A DNA stretch of 52,704 nucleotides from an uncultured bacterium (GCA_949297275.1 CASFQR010000005.1:1-52704); one strand, 5' to 3'. Shown: positions 9,090-18,712, numbered from the stretch's first letter. The notes: a model not told the origin generated them from the letters alone. Translations and numbers: made by a program.

Positions 9090-9119
9090 TTGCTCATGTT
9101 GTTTTAAAATTTGTAGAAT
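9090..9119 (+). promoter_or_regulatory. Leaderless promoter of the HAD phosphatase gene
   Basis: TTGCTC (9090-9095) and TAGAAT (9114-9119) are separated by 18 bases, and the -10 box ends 6 bases before the ATG at 9126. No Shine-Dalgarno sequence exists between them. Confidence 0.6.
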
Positions 9120-9125
9120 AAAGAC

Positions 9126-9902
9126 ATGATAAAAATAATCTTTTTTGATATCGACTGGACGATTTATGATCACAAAGTTAAATCTTTCAATATGAAATCT
9201 TTAAGGGCAATAAAAAAAGCACAAAAAGAAGGCGTAAAGATTATTATTTGTACTTCTAGAAGTTATCATTCGGTTGAAACACTAGGTTTATTTGCTTATT
9301 TATCGCCTGACGGTTTAATAACGAGTAATGGATCGTTGGTGATGGTTGATGACAAAATTATCCGCTTAGAGAAAATCAATAATGAAGATATGCTTAACGC
9401 TATAAATGTTATTAAATCACACCATTTAACTATGGAATATGTTTGTCCAAAAAATGTTTATCTAATTGCACCTAAAAATGAATATGTTGATAAATTATTT
9501 GCTGTTTACTATGAAGATTTGCCAGAAGTAAAAGATTATGAAGGCGAAGATGTAGTGACTTGTTTATTATTTGCCCCACAAGAATACGACGAAATTTTAA
9601 TTAAAGAATTACCTCCGAAAATAAAATATTATCGCTTTGATGATTATGGAGTAGATTTATCGAGTGCTTCTTATAAAAAGGGCGATGGTGTTAAGACAGT
9701 TTTAAATTATTATCATTATCAAGACGATGAAGCGATGGCCTTTGGCGACGATTTAGCAGACATTACAATGTTTGATGAAGTTAAATTTTCAATTGCGATG
9801 GGTAATGCTAAAAAGGAAGTAAAGAATGCAGCTTATTATATTTGTGAAAATATTGAAGATGATGGAGTTTATAACACTTTAGAAAAATTTGGATTAATCT
9901 AA
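9126..9902 (+). CDS. HAD-superfamily (Cof-type) phosphatase
   Basis: 258 residues. The N terminus carries the HAD nucleophile motif as DIDWT (D8, D10), where Trp11 replaces the usual Gly of DxDGT. Motif II is ICTSRSY near residue 40, motif III includes the Lys in YKKGDG, and motif IV is AFGDDLADITMF near 200. The central region matches the C2 cap of the Cof family. These enzymes dephosphorylate sugar phosphates, flavin or pyridoxal phosphate; the substrate here is unknown. The start codon lies at the predicted transcription start (leaderless). The gene is divergent from the LRAT-domain gene and followed 86 bases later by malQ, which has its own promoter. Confidence 0.88.
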   Translation: MIKIIFFDIDWTIYDHKVKSFNMKSLRAIKKAQKEGVKIIICTSRSYHSVETLGLFAYLSPDGLITSNGSLVMVDDKIIRLEKINNEDMLNAINVIKSHHLTMEYVCPKNVYLIAPKNEYVDKLFAVYYEDLPEVKDYEGEDVVTCLLFAPQEYDEILIKELPPKIKYYRFDDYGVDLSSASYKKGDGVKTVLNYYHYQDDEAMAFGDDLADITMFDEVKFSIAMGNAKKEVKNAAYYICENIEDDGVYNTLEKFGLI

Positions 9903-9953
9903 AAATTAATACATTATTTTTAGTCATATTTTTATCAATTATCATTTTTAATA

Positions 9954-9982
9954 TTGCAAAAATGTTTTAAGTATTTTTTAAT
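9954..9982 (+). promoter_or_regulatory. Leaderless promoter of malQ
   Basis: TTGCAA (9954-9959) and TTTAAT (9977-9982) are 17 bases apart, and the -10 box ends 6 bases before the ATG at 9989. There is no ribosome binding site. The rest of the 9903-9988 gap is AT-rich with nothing else recognisable. Confidence 0.5.
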
Positions 9983-9988
9983 ATAAAT

Positions 9989-11443
9989 ATGAAAAAGAAT
10001 TTTGGGGTTTTGATGCCTGTTGCCTCTCTATGTTCTCGCCATGGGATAGGTGACTTTGGGGAAGCGAGTTTTTATTTTATTGATTATCTAAAAAAACAAA
10101 GATATCACTATTGGCAAGTTTTGCCACTTAATCCTTTAGGACCAGGAGAATCTCCTTATATGTCCACTTCCTCTTTTGCTTTAGATTATCGTTATATTTC
10201 TTTAGATTTATTAACCGAGGAGGGCTTACTTGAACGAACGCCTGATTTTGCTAAATACGCTAGGCAATGTGTTTTTTGGAAGATCGGGGAATTTAAAAAA
10301 CCTTATTTATACAAAGCCTATAAAAAATTTATGGCCCTCCATCCACGCGTCTTAGCCCGCTTTAAAGAAGAAAATCCTTGGGTGAGTAAATTTGCTACTT
10401 TTACCGTCTTTAAGGATATGAATAATCAAAGACCTTGGTTAGAATGGCCAAAATGGCAAATTGAATATTATAATGAACATCATCATGTTCCTCGTGCTTA
10501 TTTAGACCAAATTAACTTTATTATTTTTATGCAATATGAAGCCTTAAAACAATGGAAAAATGTCTTAAGATATGCTCATAAGAAAGGCATTGAAATTATT
10601 GCTGATATGCCGTTTTATGTTGGTTTAGATTCTATGGAAGTTTGGCTTAACCGCGATCAATTTTTACTCGATGAAAATAATGTTCCTTATTTAGTAGCGG
10701 GAGTACCACCGGACGCTTTCTCTGATAAAGGTCAATTATGGGGTTCTCCTATCTATAATTTTGAAAAAATGAAAGAAAATGATTATCGACTGATGGTTGA
10801 ACGCACAACTTATTTAGCAAAGCTTTGTGATTATTTAAGAATAGACCATTTTAGAGCCTTTGATACCTACTATGTCGTGCCGCAAGGACGGGAGGATGCG
10901 ATTGTTGGGGAATGGCGAATTGGCCCGCGGGATGACTTCTTTAGAGCTCTATATAATAAGATGCCTGCAATTAAATTAATTGCTGAAGATTTAGGCGAAT
11001 TATTTCCAAGTGTGTTAGAGCTCCGTAATCGCCTTAATCTACCAGGCATGTTTATTGTACAATTTACCATTTTTGATGATAATGCTAAAAGTAATAAGAA
11101 CATGATTGTCTATAGTGGCACCCATGATAATGAAACCCTTTATGGTTGGTTTAAATCATTGAATGAAAATGAAATTTTAAAATTAAAGCGAAAGCTTAAT
11201 TATCAATATGGTTCCTTGTACGATTTATTAATGCGTTATGTCTTTACCATCGATAGTAAGATGACAATTATTCCTTTACAAGATTTAATGAAACTTGATA
11301 ATCGTGGCCGTATTAATACCCCTGGCACTGTTGGGGAACCTAATTGGATGTGGCGCTTAAGAAAATGGGAAGAATTAGATAAAGTTCGTTATCCGAAAAA
11401 ATCTTTCTTTCGCAAAAGAAATTGGGAATATCGCGAATATTAA
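9989..11443 (+). CDS. malQ: 4-alpha-glucanotransferase (amylomaltase, GH77)
   Basis: 484 residues, typical for bacterial amylomaltase. It transfers alpha-1,4-glucan segments between maltodextrins, releasing glucose, in starch, glycogen or maltose use in the cytosol. GH77 landmarks are the opening PVASLCSRHGIGDFG, GPGESPYMSTSSFA near 52-64, the nucleophile D286 in LRIDHFRAF, the acid-base E333 in LIAEDLG, and the transition-state stabiliser D380 in YSGTHDNET. No partner genes (phosphorylase, debranching enzyme, transporter) are in the window. The gene ends 23 bases from the end of a convergent leftward gene, with no obvious terminator between them. Confidence 0.95.
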   Translation: MKKNFGVLMPVASLCSRHGIGDFGEASFYFIDYLKKQRYHYWQVLPLNPLGPGESPYMSTSSFALDYRYISLDLLTEEGLLERTPDFAKYARQCVFWKIGEFKKPYLYKAYKKFMALHPRVLARFKEENPWVSKFATFTVFKDMNNQRPWLEWPKWQIEYYNEHHHVPRAYLDQINFIIFMQYEALKQWKNVLRYAHKKGIEIIADMPFYVGLDSMEVWLNRDQFLLDENNVPYLVAGVPPDAFSDKGQLWGSPIYNFEKMKENDYRLMVERTTYLAKLCDYLRIDHFRAFDTYYVVPQGREDAIVGEWRIGPRDDFFRALYNKMPAIKLIAEDLGELFPSVLELRNRLNLPGMFIVQFTIFDDNAKSNKNMIVYSGTHDNETLYGWFKSLNENEILKLKRKLNYQYGSLYDLLMRYVFTIDSKMTIIPLQDLMKLDNRGRINTPGTVGEPNWMWRLRKWEELDKVRYPKKSFFRKRNWEYREY

Positions 11444-11466
11444 AAAATCCGCAAAACAATAATATT

Positions 11467-12402
11467 TTATTGCAAATCTTTGATATTTAGTTCTTTTAAA
11501 TGCGAATTAATTTTGCTTTTAAATATGAATAATTTTCGTGAGATATAATTCCAAATCATTGTAACAATTGTTTTTAAACCAAAGAATAAAGTAAACCAAA
11601 AGAAAACCATAAAATCCCATTCAGGTGTAAAAATATTTTGAGCCCAAGTATTAATATCAATCCCTAGTAAATTTTCACCAATTAGATAAAAGACTTCCAT
11701 TAAGCCAATGCCGATTAATAGACCAATTGCACTTAAAATTACAAAGACGATAATGGTTTTAATTGATTTATGATTAGTAGCTTTTTGATCAATATTTTTA
11801 TAAACCCAAAAAGCCGATAATAAATAATTTACAATAACGCCTATTATAAAACCGATGATTGTGCATATAGCCGTAATCCATTCATTTGATAAAGTAGTTA
11901 CATTTTTAAAAACGACATTGGCAAAAAGCGAATAAGCACCATAATCCACTAAGGTGGCAACAACTCCGACTACTGCAAATTTAACGATTTCATATAGGAG
12001 ATGTTCTTTTGGTGGTTGATAATAATTTTTGGCGACATAAGACACTAAATCAAACGAAAATGGTATGACTAAAGTTTTAATATCAAAATTTAGTTCATCA
12101 ATTATTTTTTGATCATTTTCATTATCAAATATCATTAAATCTACCAATCTTAGATAATGATTAAATAAATATTTTAAATAATGTTTTTTAAAGAAATTAT
12201 TTTGGGTTTTTATCTCATTTAATAATAACGAACCATTAATAATATTAGGTATTTTATTCTTGCGAGCCTTTCTTAATAAAAATAAATTTTTAAGATTTAA
12301 ATTTTCTAAATAACAGAACGAATATGGTATTTCTTGAGTATCTTGTTTATGATTTATATCAATGATTTTCTCATTTTTTTCTAAATTAATGTAGAATTTC
12401 AT
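11467..12402 (-). CDS. GtrA-family membrane protein with an N-terminal glycosyltransferase-like half domain
   Basis: 311 residues in two parts. Residues about 140-295 have four membrane segments (near 142-162, 176-198, 215-236, 264-288) and the GtrA signature FAVVGVVATLVDYGAYSLF; GtrA proteins are linked to moving lipid-carried sugars across the membrane. The soluble N-terminal 125 residues resemble the acceptor-side half of a GT4 glycosyltransferase: LFLLRKARKNKIPNI, then VDLMIFDNENDQKIIDEL and TLVIPFSFDL, which echo the GT4 pattern of a hydrophobic strand, Ser/Asp-Glu helix and IP-N-G-V-D. The C-terminal nucleotide-sugar half is absent. The resemblance is by eye. The start lies 7 nt from a -10 box and lacks a ribosome site. 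A role in glycolipid or polysaccharide assembly is inference. Confidence 0.75.
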   Translation of the reverse strand: MKFYINLEKNEKIIDINHKQDTQEIPYSFCYLENLNLKNLFLLRKARKNKIPNIINGSLLLNEIKTQNNFFKKHYLKYLFNHYLRLVDLMIFDNENDQKIIDELNFDIKTLVIPFSFDLVSYVAKNYYQPPKEHLLYEIVKFAVVGVVATLVDYGAYSLFANVVFKNVTTLSNEWITAICTIIGFIIGVIVNYLLSAFWVYKNIDQKATNHKSIKTIIVFVILSAIGLLIGIGLMEVFYLIGENLLGIDINTWAQNIFTPEWDFMVFFWFTLFFGLKTIVTMIWNYISRKLFIFKSKINSHLKELNIKDLQ

Positions 12403-12409
12403 AGAAATA

Positions 12410-12415
12410 AATATA
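12410..12415 (-). promoter_or_regulatory. Leaderless -10 box of the GtrA-like gene
   Basis: The minus strand reads TATATT, 7 bases before the ATG at 12402. The surrounding 17 bases (12405-12421) are identical to the promoter core at 3845-3861. No clear -35 hexamer was found. Confidence 0.5.
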
Positions 12416-12427
12416 ATACAAATTGGT

Positions 12428-12433
12428 TATAAT
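12428..12433 (+). promoter_or_regulatory. Leaderless -10 box of the kinase-like gene
   Basis: TATAAT ends 6 bases before the ATG at 12440, with no ribosome site. It shares a 37-bp intergenic region with the opposing promoter of the GtrA-like gene, so the two promoters are back to back. No -35 hexamer is evident. Confidence 0.55.
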
Positions 12434-12439
12434 TAAAAT

Positions 12440-13027
12440 ATGGATAAAATTTTAATTCGTCATCGGCTATATGATTTAATTGAAACAATTAATGAGAATG
12501 ATAATTATGTCGTTAATCTTGTTAAATATCGTAAGCATCAATTTAAAGCCTACTGTTTTAAAAATATTGAGGCTTATAATGAATATTTAAAGAATTATCT
12601 TAAATTAAAAGAATCGGCAATAAATTTGCCTAAACTAATTAAAAAAGATTATCGTAATGGTTTTCTCGTTTTTGAAAATCTTAGTGGCGATAATTTAAAA
12701 GAACTTTTATTAAAACGTGAACTTAACGACGATGAATTTTACGCTTTGTTTATTATCGAATCATTTGCCCGTTATTATAAAATCCGTTTAAATTATTTAC
12801 CTGAAAATTTTTTATATGCAAAAAAGCGTATTTATTATTTAGATAATTTTGTTAGTGATGAAGAAAACCCCAATCAATTTATTGAAAATGATCTTCTTTA
12901 TTATCTCCCAACTAAAAAGCGCTTAAATTACTTAAAAAAATTTGATGAAAATTATCAATCGGAGTGTTTAGAAGGGGCTAAACTAAGTAAACAAATTGTT
13001 TTAACTGCGATTAAATATAGGAGGTAA
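12440..13027 (+). CDS. Unknown protein with a degenerate kinase-like pattern, upstream of prs
   Basis: 195 residues, highly charged, with no signal peptide or membrane segment. I do not recognise a named family. The order of elements loosely follows the small aminoglycoside-kinase/RIO/Bud32-like fold: a strand with Lys (VKYRKHQFKAYCFK), a Glu-bearing helix (NIEAYNEYLK), a hinge-like strand (GFLVFENLSGDNLKELLL), then NYLPENFLYAKKRIYYLDN, which resembles a catalytic loop followed by the metal-binding Asp, but the usual catalytic His-x-Asp is missing. If related, it may be a pseudokinase. Stop and prs start are 5 bases apart and the AGGAGG for prs lies inside this gene, so the two are cotranscribed. 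The start is leaderless. Confidence 0.7.
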   Translation: MDKILIRHRLYDLIETINENDNYVVNLVKYRKHQFKAYCFKNIEAYNEYLKNYLKLKESAINLPKLIKKDYRNGFLVFENLSGDNLKELLLKRELNDDEFYALFIIESFARYYKIRLNYLPENFLYAKKRIYYLDNFVSDEENPNQFIENDLLYYLPTKKRLNYLKKFDENYQSECLEGAKLSKQIVLTAIKYRR

Positions 13028-13032
13028 CTTAG

Positions 13033-13938
13033 ATGTTAAATAATGTTGTGTTATTTTATTTATCGGCAAATAAAGCGTTGACCGAAAAGGTCGCTAAAAT
13101 TTTAAATATAAAAATTGGTAAAGTAGAATTAGAAAATTTTGCTGATGGCGAAATTATGGCGCGCACTCTATCAAATGTTAGTGATAAGAAATGCTATATT
13201 ATTCAATCAACAGCTAAACCTGCGACTGAGCATATTTTTGAATTATTGATTTTTATTGATTCTTTAAAACAAAATAATGCAAAAGAAATAATTGTCATTA
13301 TGCCTTATTATGGCTACGCTAGGCAAGATAGGGTAGCTAGAAAGGGTGAACCAATCAGTGCCAAGATGGTTGCAAAACTTTATCAAGCAGTTGGAGTCGA
13401 TCGCATCATTACAGTCGATTTGCATACCTCGCAGATCCAAGGTTTCTTTTCGTGTCCAGTCTATGAAATTACTCCGACAGATTTATTTGCTGATTATTTA
13501 ACAAAACTATTTAAAGAAAATCATGTTAATTATCAAGATTTAGTTATCGTTTCGCCTGATCATGGCTCAGCCTTAAGGGCTCGTGATTTATGTTCGATGT
13601 TTGAGGGTGCCTCCTTAGCGGTTATTGATAAACGCCGCCCAGCGCCGAATAAAAGTGAAGTTACAAATTTAGTGGGTGATGTTAAAGGTAAAACTTGTGT
13701 CATTATTGATGATATTATTGACACTTGTATGACGATAAATAACGCGGCTGAAAAATTATTACAATGTGGGGCTAATGATATTTATGTCATTGCCACCCAC
13801 GCAGTTTTATCTAGCAATACTTTTATTAAAGAAATTAAAAAAATAATAGTGACCGACACGGTTGAAAAAGATCTTGATAATATTGTTGTCTTATCAGTCG
13901 CACCTTTAATTGCTGAAGTGATTAAAAATGATAATTAA
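13033..13938 (+). CDS. prs: Ribose-phosphate pyrophosphokinase (PRPP synthetase)
   Basis: 301 residues, slightly short at the N terminus against about 317 in Bacillus. It makes PRPP from ribose 5-phosphate and ATP for nucleotide, His, Trp and NAD synthesis. Family motifs include FADGEI near 36-41, PYYGYARQDR near 91-100 (flexible loop), VDLHTSQIQGFF near 128-139, SPDHGS (with D176 and H177), and DKRRPAPN at 199-206. The PRPP loop at 226-235 reads DDIIDTCMTI, where bacterial enzymes normally have DDIIDTAGTI, so the conserved Gly is Met233. Because the rest is well kept, the gene is probably functional, but the change is unusual. A strong AGGAGG (13020-13025) precedes the ATG. Confidence 0.9.
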   Translation: MLNNVVLFYLSANKALTEKVAKILNIKIGKVELENFADGEIMARTLSNVSDKKCYIIQSTAKPATEHIFELLIFIDSLKQNNAKEIIVIMPYYGYARQDRVARKGEPISAKMVAKLYQAVGVDRIITVDLHTSQIQGFFSCPVYEITPTDLFADYLTKLFKENHVNYQDLVIVSPDHGSALRARDLCSMFEGASLAVIDKRRPAPNKSEVTNLVGDVKGKTCVIIDDIIDTCMTINNAAEKLLQCGANDIYVIATHAVLSSNTFIKEIKKIIVTDTVEKDLDNIVVLSVAPLIAEVIKNDN

Positions 13939-13945
13939 ATATCAA

Positions 13946-13973
13946 TAGTCGCACTAAAATAAAAGTGCTACTA
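13946..13973 (+). promoter_or_regulatory. Hairpin in front of the queuosine operon
   Basis: TAGTCGCACT (13946-13955) and AGTGCTACTA (13964-13973) pair over ten positions with one mismatch around an A-rich loop. No T-run follows, so it does not look like a terminator. TATTAT overlaps its end at 13972-13977 and could be the -10 box of the downstream operon, so the repeat may be an operator. Confidence 0.4.
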
Positions 13974-14003
13974 TTATAAGGCTTAAAAGATTGGAGAAAT
14001 AAA

Positions 14004-15572
<1,569 letters not shown>

Positions 15573-15573
<1 letters not shown>

Positions 15574-16610
15574 TGGATATCAACGATTTTAATTATGATT
15601 TACCCGAAGAGTTAATTGCTCAAGAACCTAGCAAGATTCGCTACGAGTCGCGCTTATTAGTAATTAACAAACGAAAGAAAACCTATCAAGATAAAATTTT
15701 TAAAGATATCGTTGATTATTTTCATGAGGGTGATGTTTTAGTAAGAAATAACACTAAGGTATTGCCGGTGCGTTTATATGGGATTAAAGAAGGTACGAAC
15801 GCACATGTGGAATTACTCCTATTAAAAGATTTAGGAAATGATATTCATGAAGCTTTAACTGGGAACGCTAAAGCGGTAAAAAAAGGTAGTATCATTCATT
15901 TTGGAAACGATATTTTAAAAGCTGAATGTATTGAAGTAAAGGAAGAGGGGATTCGCCTCTATAAATTTTTCTATCAAGGTATTTTTTTAGAGCGTTTAGA
16001 AGAAGTGGGGAAAATGCCGCTTCCGCCATATATTCATAAACAGTTATTAGATAATGAGCGTTATCAAACTGTTTATGCAAAAGTTGTGGGGTCAAGTGCA
16101 GCGCCGACCGCAGGTTTCCATTTTACCGATGATTTATTTGAACAACTAAAAGCTAAAGGTGTGGAAATTTTAGATATAACTTTGCACATTGGTTTAGGAA
16201 CCTTCCGACCGGTTAAAACTTCCTTAGTTGAAGAGCACCATATGCATAGCGAATATTATGAAATTTCTCCGATGGTAGCATCTCGCCTTAACCTAGCCAA
16301 AAAAGAAAATCGACGAATTATTGCGTTAGGCACTACCTCGACTAGAACATTGGAAGCTAACTTTACTAAATATGGACAATTTAAAGATAGCAAAGAAGAA
16401 ACAGATATCTTTATTTATCCTGGATATCATTATCAAGCAATCAATGCGTTAATTACGAATTTCCATTTACCTAAATCGACTTTAATTATGCTCGTTAGCG
16501 CCTTTATGGGTCGAGAATTTACTTTAGAAGTTTATCGCCATGCTGTGAAAGAAAAATATCGTTTCTTTAGTTTTGGCGATGCAATGTTTATTTATGATGG
16601 CGAAGATTAA
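15573..16610 (+). CDS. queA: S-adenosylmethionine:tRNA ribosyltransferase-isomerase
   Basis: 345 residues, full length. QueA transfers and rearranges the ribosyl group of S-adenosylmethionine onto preQ1 in tRNA, giving epoxyqueuosine. Recognisable stretches are NYDLPEELIAQEP at the start, RNNTKVLPVRLYG, VGSSAAPTAGFHFT near 172-185, LHIGLGTFRPVK and GTTSTRTLEA. The ATG shares its first base with the tgt stop (TAATG). The last 14 bases overlap the start of queH in another frame. Confidence 0.97.
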
Positions 16611-17238
16611 TTATTATTTAATTGGTGAAAAAATTATCGCAGATTTGCAAAAAAAAGACCGCAAACCACGATTATTATTGCACGCTTGCTGCGCGCCTTG
16701 TTCTTCGTATCCTCTCACTTATTTATGTCCTTATTTTGATGTGACGATTTATTACGCTAATTCAAATATTTATCCGCAAGAAGAATATTTAAAAAGACTT
16801 AATGAACTAAAGAGATTCTTAAAAGAATTTGAAAAGAAAGAAGGATTTCATATTGATTTAGTCATTCCGCCATATAATTTAGATGATTACCAAGACTTTT
16901 TAGCTAATTATATAGAATATCCAGAAGGATCACTTCGCTGTTTTTTATGCTATGAAAAAAGAATGGATGAATCTTATGAATATGCCTCTAAAAATCATTT
17001 TGATTATTTTACGACTACCTTAAGTGTCTCGCGTTTTAAGAATTCTTTAAAAATAAATGAAATTGGAGCTAAATTAGAGAAAATCTACCCCAATACTAAA
17101 TATTTTTATAGTGATTTTAAGAAAAATAATGGCAATTTGATTGTCAAAAAAATGAAAGAAGAATATTCTTTATATCAGCAGCAATATTGTGGCTGCAAAT
17201 ATTCGCTTTTAGAAAGAGAAAAACATCTTAAAAAATGA
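16597..17238 (+). CDS. queH: Epoxyqueuosine reductase QueH
   Basis: About 213 residues. QueH (former DUF208) is the non-cobalamin enzyme that reduces epoxyqueuosine to queuosine in tRNA. It shows the cysteine patterns of the family: HACCAPCSSYPL at 29-40 (C31, C32, C35), CFLCYEKR in the middle, and YCGCKYSL near the end, which together hold the metal and iron-sulfur centres. TLSVSRFKNS is another family block. I chose the ATG at 16597 inside the end of queA; the ATG at 16594 or a TTG at 16573 are possible. No ribosome site is present, so translation is probably coupled to queA. It completes a tgt-queA-queH set and overlaps the next gene by four bases. Confidence 0.93.
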   Translation: MAKINYYLIGEKIIADLQKKDRKPRLLLHACCAPCSSYPLTYLCPYFDVTIYYANSNIYPQEEYLKRLNELKRFLKEFEKKEGFHIDLVIPPYNLDDYQDFLANYIEYPEGSLRCFLCYEKRMDESYEYASKNHFDYFTTTLSVSRFKNSLKINEIGAKLEKIYPNTKYFYSDFKKNNGNLIVKKMKEEYSLYQQQYCGCKYSLLEREKHLKK

Positions 17239-18596
17239 AATTTTTATTCCGCATGTTTGCTAAAATCACTGGAGCGCCATGCTTTTATTTATTTTTAAGA
17301 TTAAAAAAATATCATCTTAATCCGTGGCAAAAAGTCAAATTAAATAAAGAAGGTGCTATTATAATTGCCAACCATACTTCAACCGCTGATTTCTTTATTT
17401 TACTCTTAGCATTCTGGCGAAAATATGTCCATATGTTAATCGGTGAAGATTTTTACCGTAAAAAGTCTTGGGGCACAATGCTTAATCTATGCGGGGCTAT
17501 CCAAGTTAAACGTAATTTACACGATATGTCTTTTATGGGCGAGTGTTTAAAAATTTTAGAAAAAGGCGGCTATATTGGTTTATTCCCTGAAGGTCGCTTT
17601 AATAAAGGTCATAATCTAAATCCTTTTCAACCAGCTGTTGTTTATCTAGCGTTAAAATCTAATAAGCCAATTATTCCTACTTATATTGAAAATAACGCTG
17701 GCACTAAAAAGAGATCGCGCATCATCATTGGCCAAAAGATTTATGTTCGCGATTACATTAAAACTAACAATCCTTCTAAAGAAGAAATTGCTGAATTTTT
17801 GCATCTATTAGAAGGTAAAGTCAACGAATTAAAAAAGCAATTACGCGTTTATAAAAGTGTGCCAGTTTATGGTTATGTGAATCCTCATTGGTGGCTCTTA
17901 GAAATTGTGCGTCTAATCTTTATTCCCTTGACTTGCATCGTCTTCCCAGCAAAGTTTCATTATTTAGATGGCGCGACAAGAAAAAAAGATTTAAACATTA
18001 AAGGTGGTGGACTCGTTTTATCTAACCATCGAACTTTCTATGATCCACCAGCTATTATGATTCATTTCGGCTATCGTCGCGTGCATGTGATTATGGCCGA
18101 GGACGCAACTTTTAAATTTAAATGGTTTTTTAAAGGGATTGGTTGCATTATTTATCACCGTCAACATGGTGCGAGCGATCCGCGTTGTTTTATGACCGCA
18201 ATTAATTATCTCCGTGGTCATGGAGTAGTCGCACTTTATCCTGAAGGTCACTTAACTCGCGGTAAGAAGATGTTGCCTTTAGAAGATGGGGCAGCTTATT
18301 TTGCTATTTCTGGCAATGCTCCAATTTATTTTTATTACATGAAATATCAACATAAGCCCTTTAAAATGAATCACATTTATGTCATTCCTCATCTTGATCC
18401 AAAAGATCATTTTACTAAAGAAGAACTTGCTGACAAAAATACTATTTCCAAATTAACAAAGATGATCGAGGATAAATTTTCCTATCTAGAAAATTATGCC
18501 TTTTCTGATCACACTAGTGACCGTAAAGATATGGATAAATGGTATAAACCAATTGAGATCAAACGCCCAGCTGAAAGTAAAAAAAATCAAAATTAA
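17235..18596 (+). CDS. Double-domain 1-acyl-glycerol-3-phosphate acyltransferase (PlsC-PlsC fusion)
   Basis: 453 residues made of two acyltransferase domains in tandem. The first has the catalytic HX4D as NHTSTAD (H47, D52) and the phosphate-binding LFPEGRF near 116-122. The second repeats this as NHRTFYD (H265, D270) and LYPEGHL near 334-340. Ordinary PlsC is about 200-250 residues with one such set. Each domain has hydrophobic stretches fitting membrane attachment (for example 224-238). PlsC acylates lysophosphatidic acid to phosphatidic acid in phospholipid synthesis. Both domains keep their catalytic pairs, so two successive or two different acylations by one polypeptide are possible. The ATG overlaps the queH stop (ATGA), so it is the last gene of the queuosine operon. 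Confidence 0.9.
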   Translation: MKFLFRMFAKITGAPCFYLFLRLKKYHLNPWQKVKLNKEGAIIIANHTSTADFFILLLAFWRKYVHMLIGEDFYRKKSWGTMLNLCGAIQVKRNLHDMSFMGECLKILEKGGYIGLFPEGRFNKGHNLNPFQPAVVYLALKSNKPIIPTYIENNAGTKKRSRIIIGQKIYVRDYIKTNNPSKEEIAEFLHLLEGKVNELKKQLRVYKSVPVYGYVNPHWWLLEIVRLIFIPLTCIVFPAKFHYLDGATRKKDLNIKGGGLVLSNHRTFYDPPAIMIHFGYRRVHVIMAEDATFKFKWFFKGIGCIIYHRQHGASDPRCFMTAINYLRGHGVVALYPEGHLTRGKKMLPLEDGAAYFAISGNAPIYFYYMKYQHKPFKMNHIYVIPHLDPKDHFTKEELADKNTISKLTKMIEDKFSYLENYAFSDHTSDRKDMDKWYKPIEIKRPAESKKNQN

Positions 18597-18639
18597 TTAA
18601 AAAGTCGAAGTTTTTCTTAGGTGACTTTCTTAAAAAAAT

Positions 18640-18653
18640 TTTAGTCGACTAAA
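18640..18653. promoter_or_regulatory. Perfect 14-bp palindrome upstream of the S10 operon promoter
   Basis: TTTAGTCGACTAAA is perfectly self-complementary. It lies 37 bases before the TATAAT box of the ribosomal operon, roughly -50 to -63 from the expected transcription start, where an activator or repressor could bind. The rest of the 18597-18690 stretch is AT-rich, with a weak AAAGTC/GACTTT hairpin (18601-18628) that might end the upstream operon. Confidence 0.4.
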
Positions 18654-18690
18654 TGTGAAATTTTAAAATTTTTTCTTGCATTATATTTTA

Positions 18691-18696
18691 TATAAT
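18691..18696 (+). promoter_or_regulatory. -10 box of the S10-spc-alpha operon
   Basis: TATAAT, preceded by A/T tracts (18658-18674) like an UP element. No good -35 hexamer is found at 16-18 bases. The predicted start near 18703 leaves a leader of about 125 bases before rpsJ. Confidence 0.55.
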
Positions 18697-18712
18697 AGTA
18701 AACTCATTTTCG

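Noticed and set aside
13939-14003. preQ1 riboswitch ahead of the queuosine genes
   Set aside because: The gap holds a hairpin but no recognisable preQ1 aptamer core or pseudoknot tail, and the encoded genes act after preQ1 synthesis.
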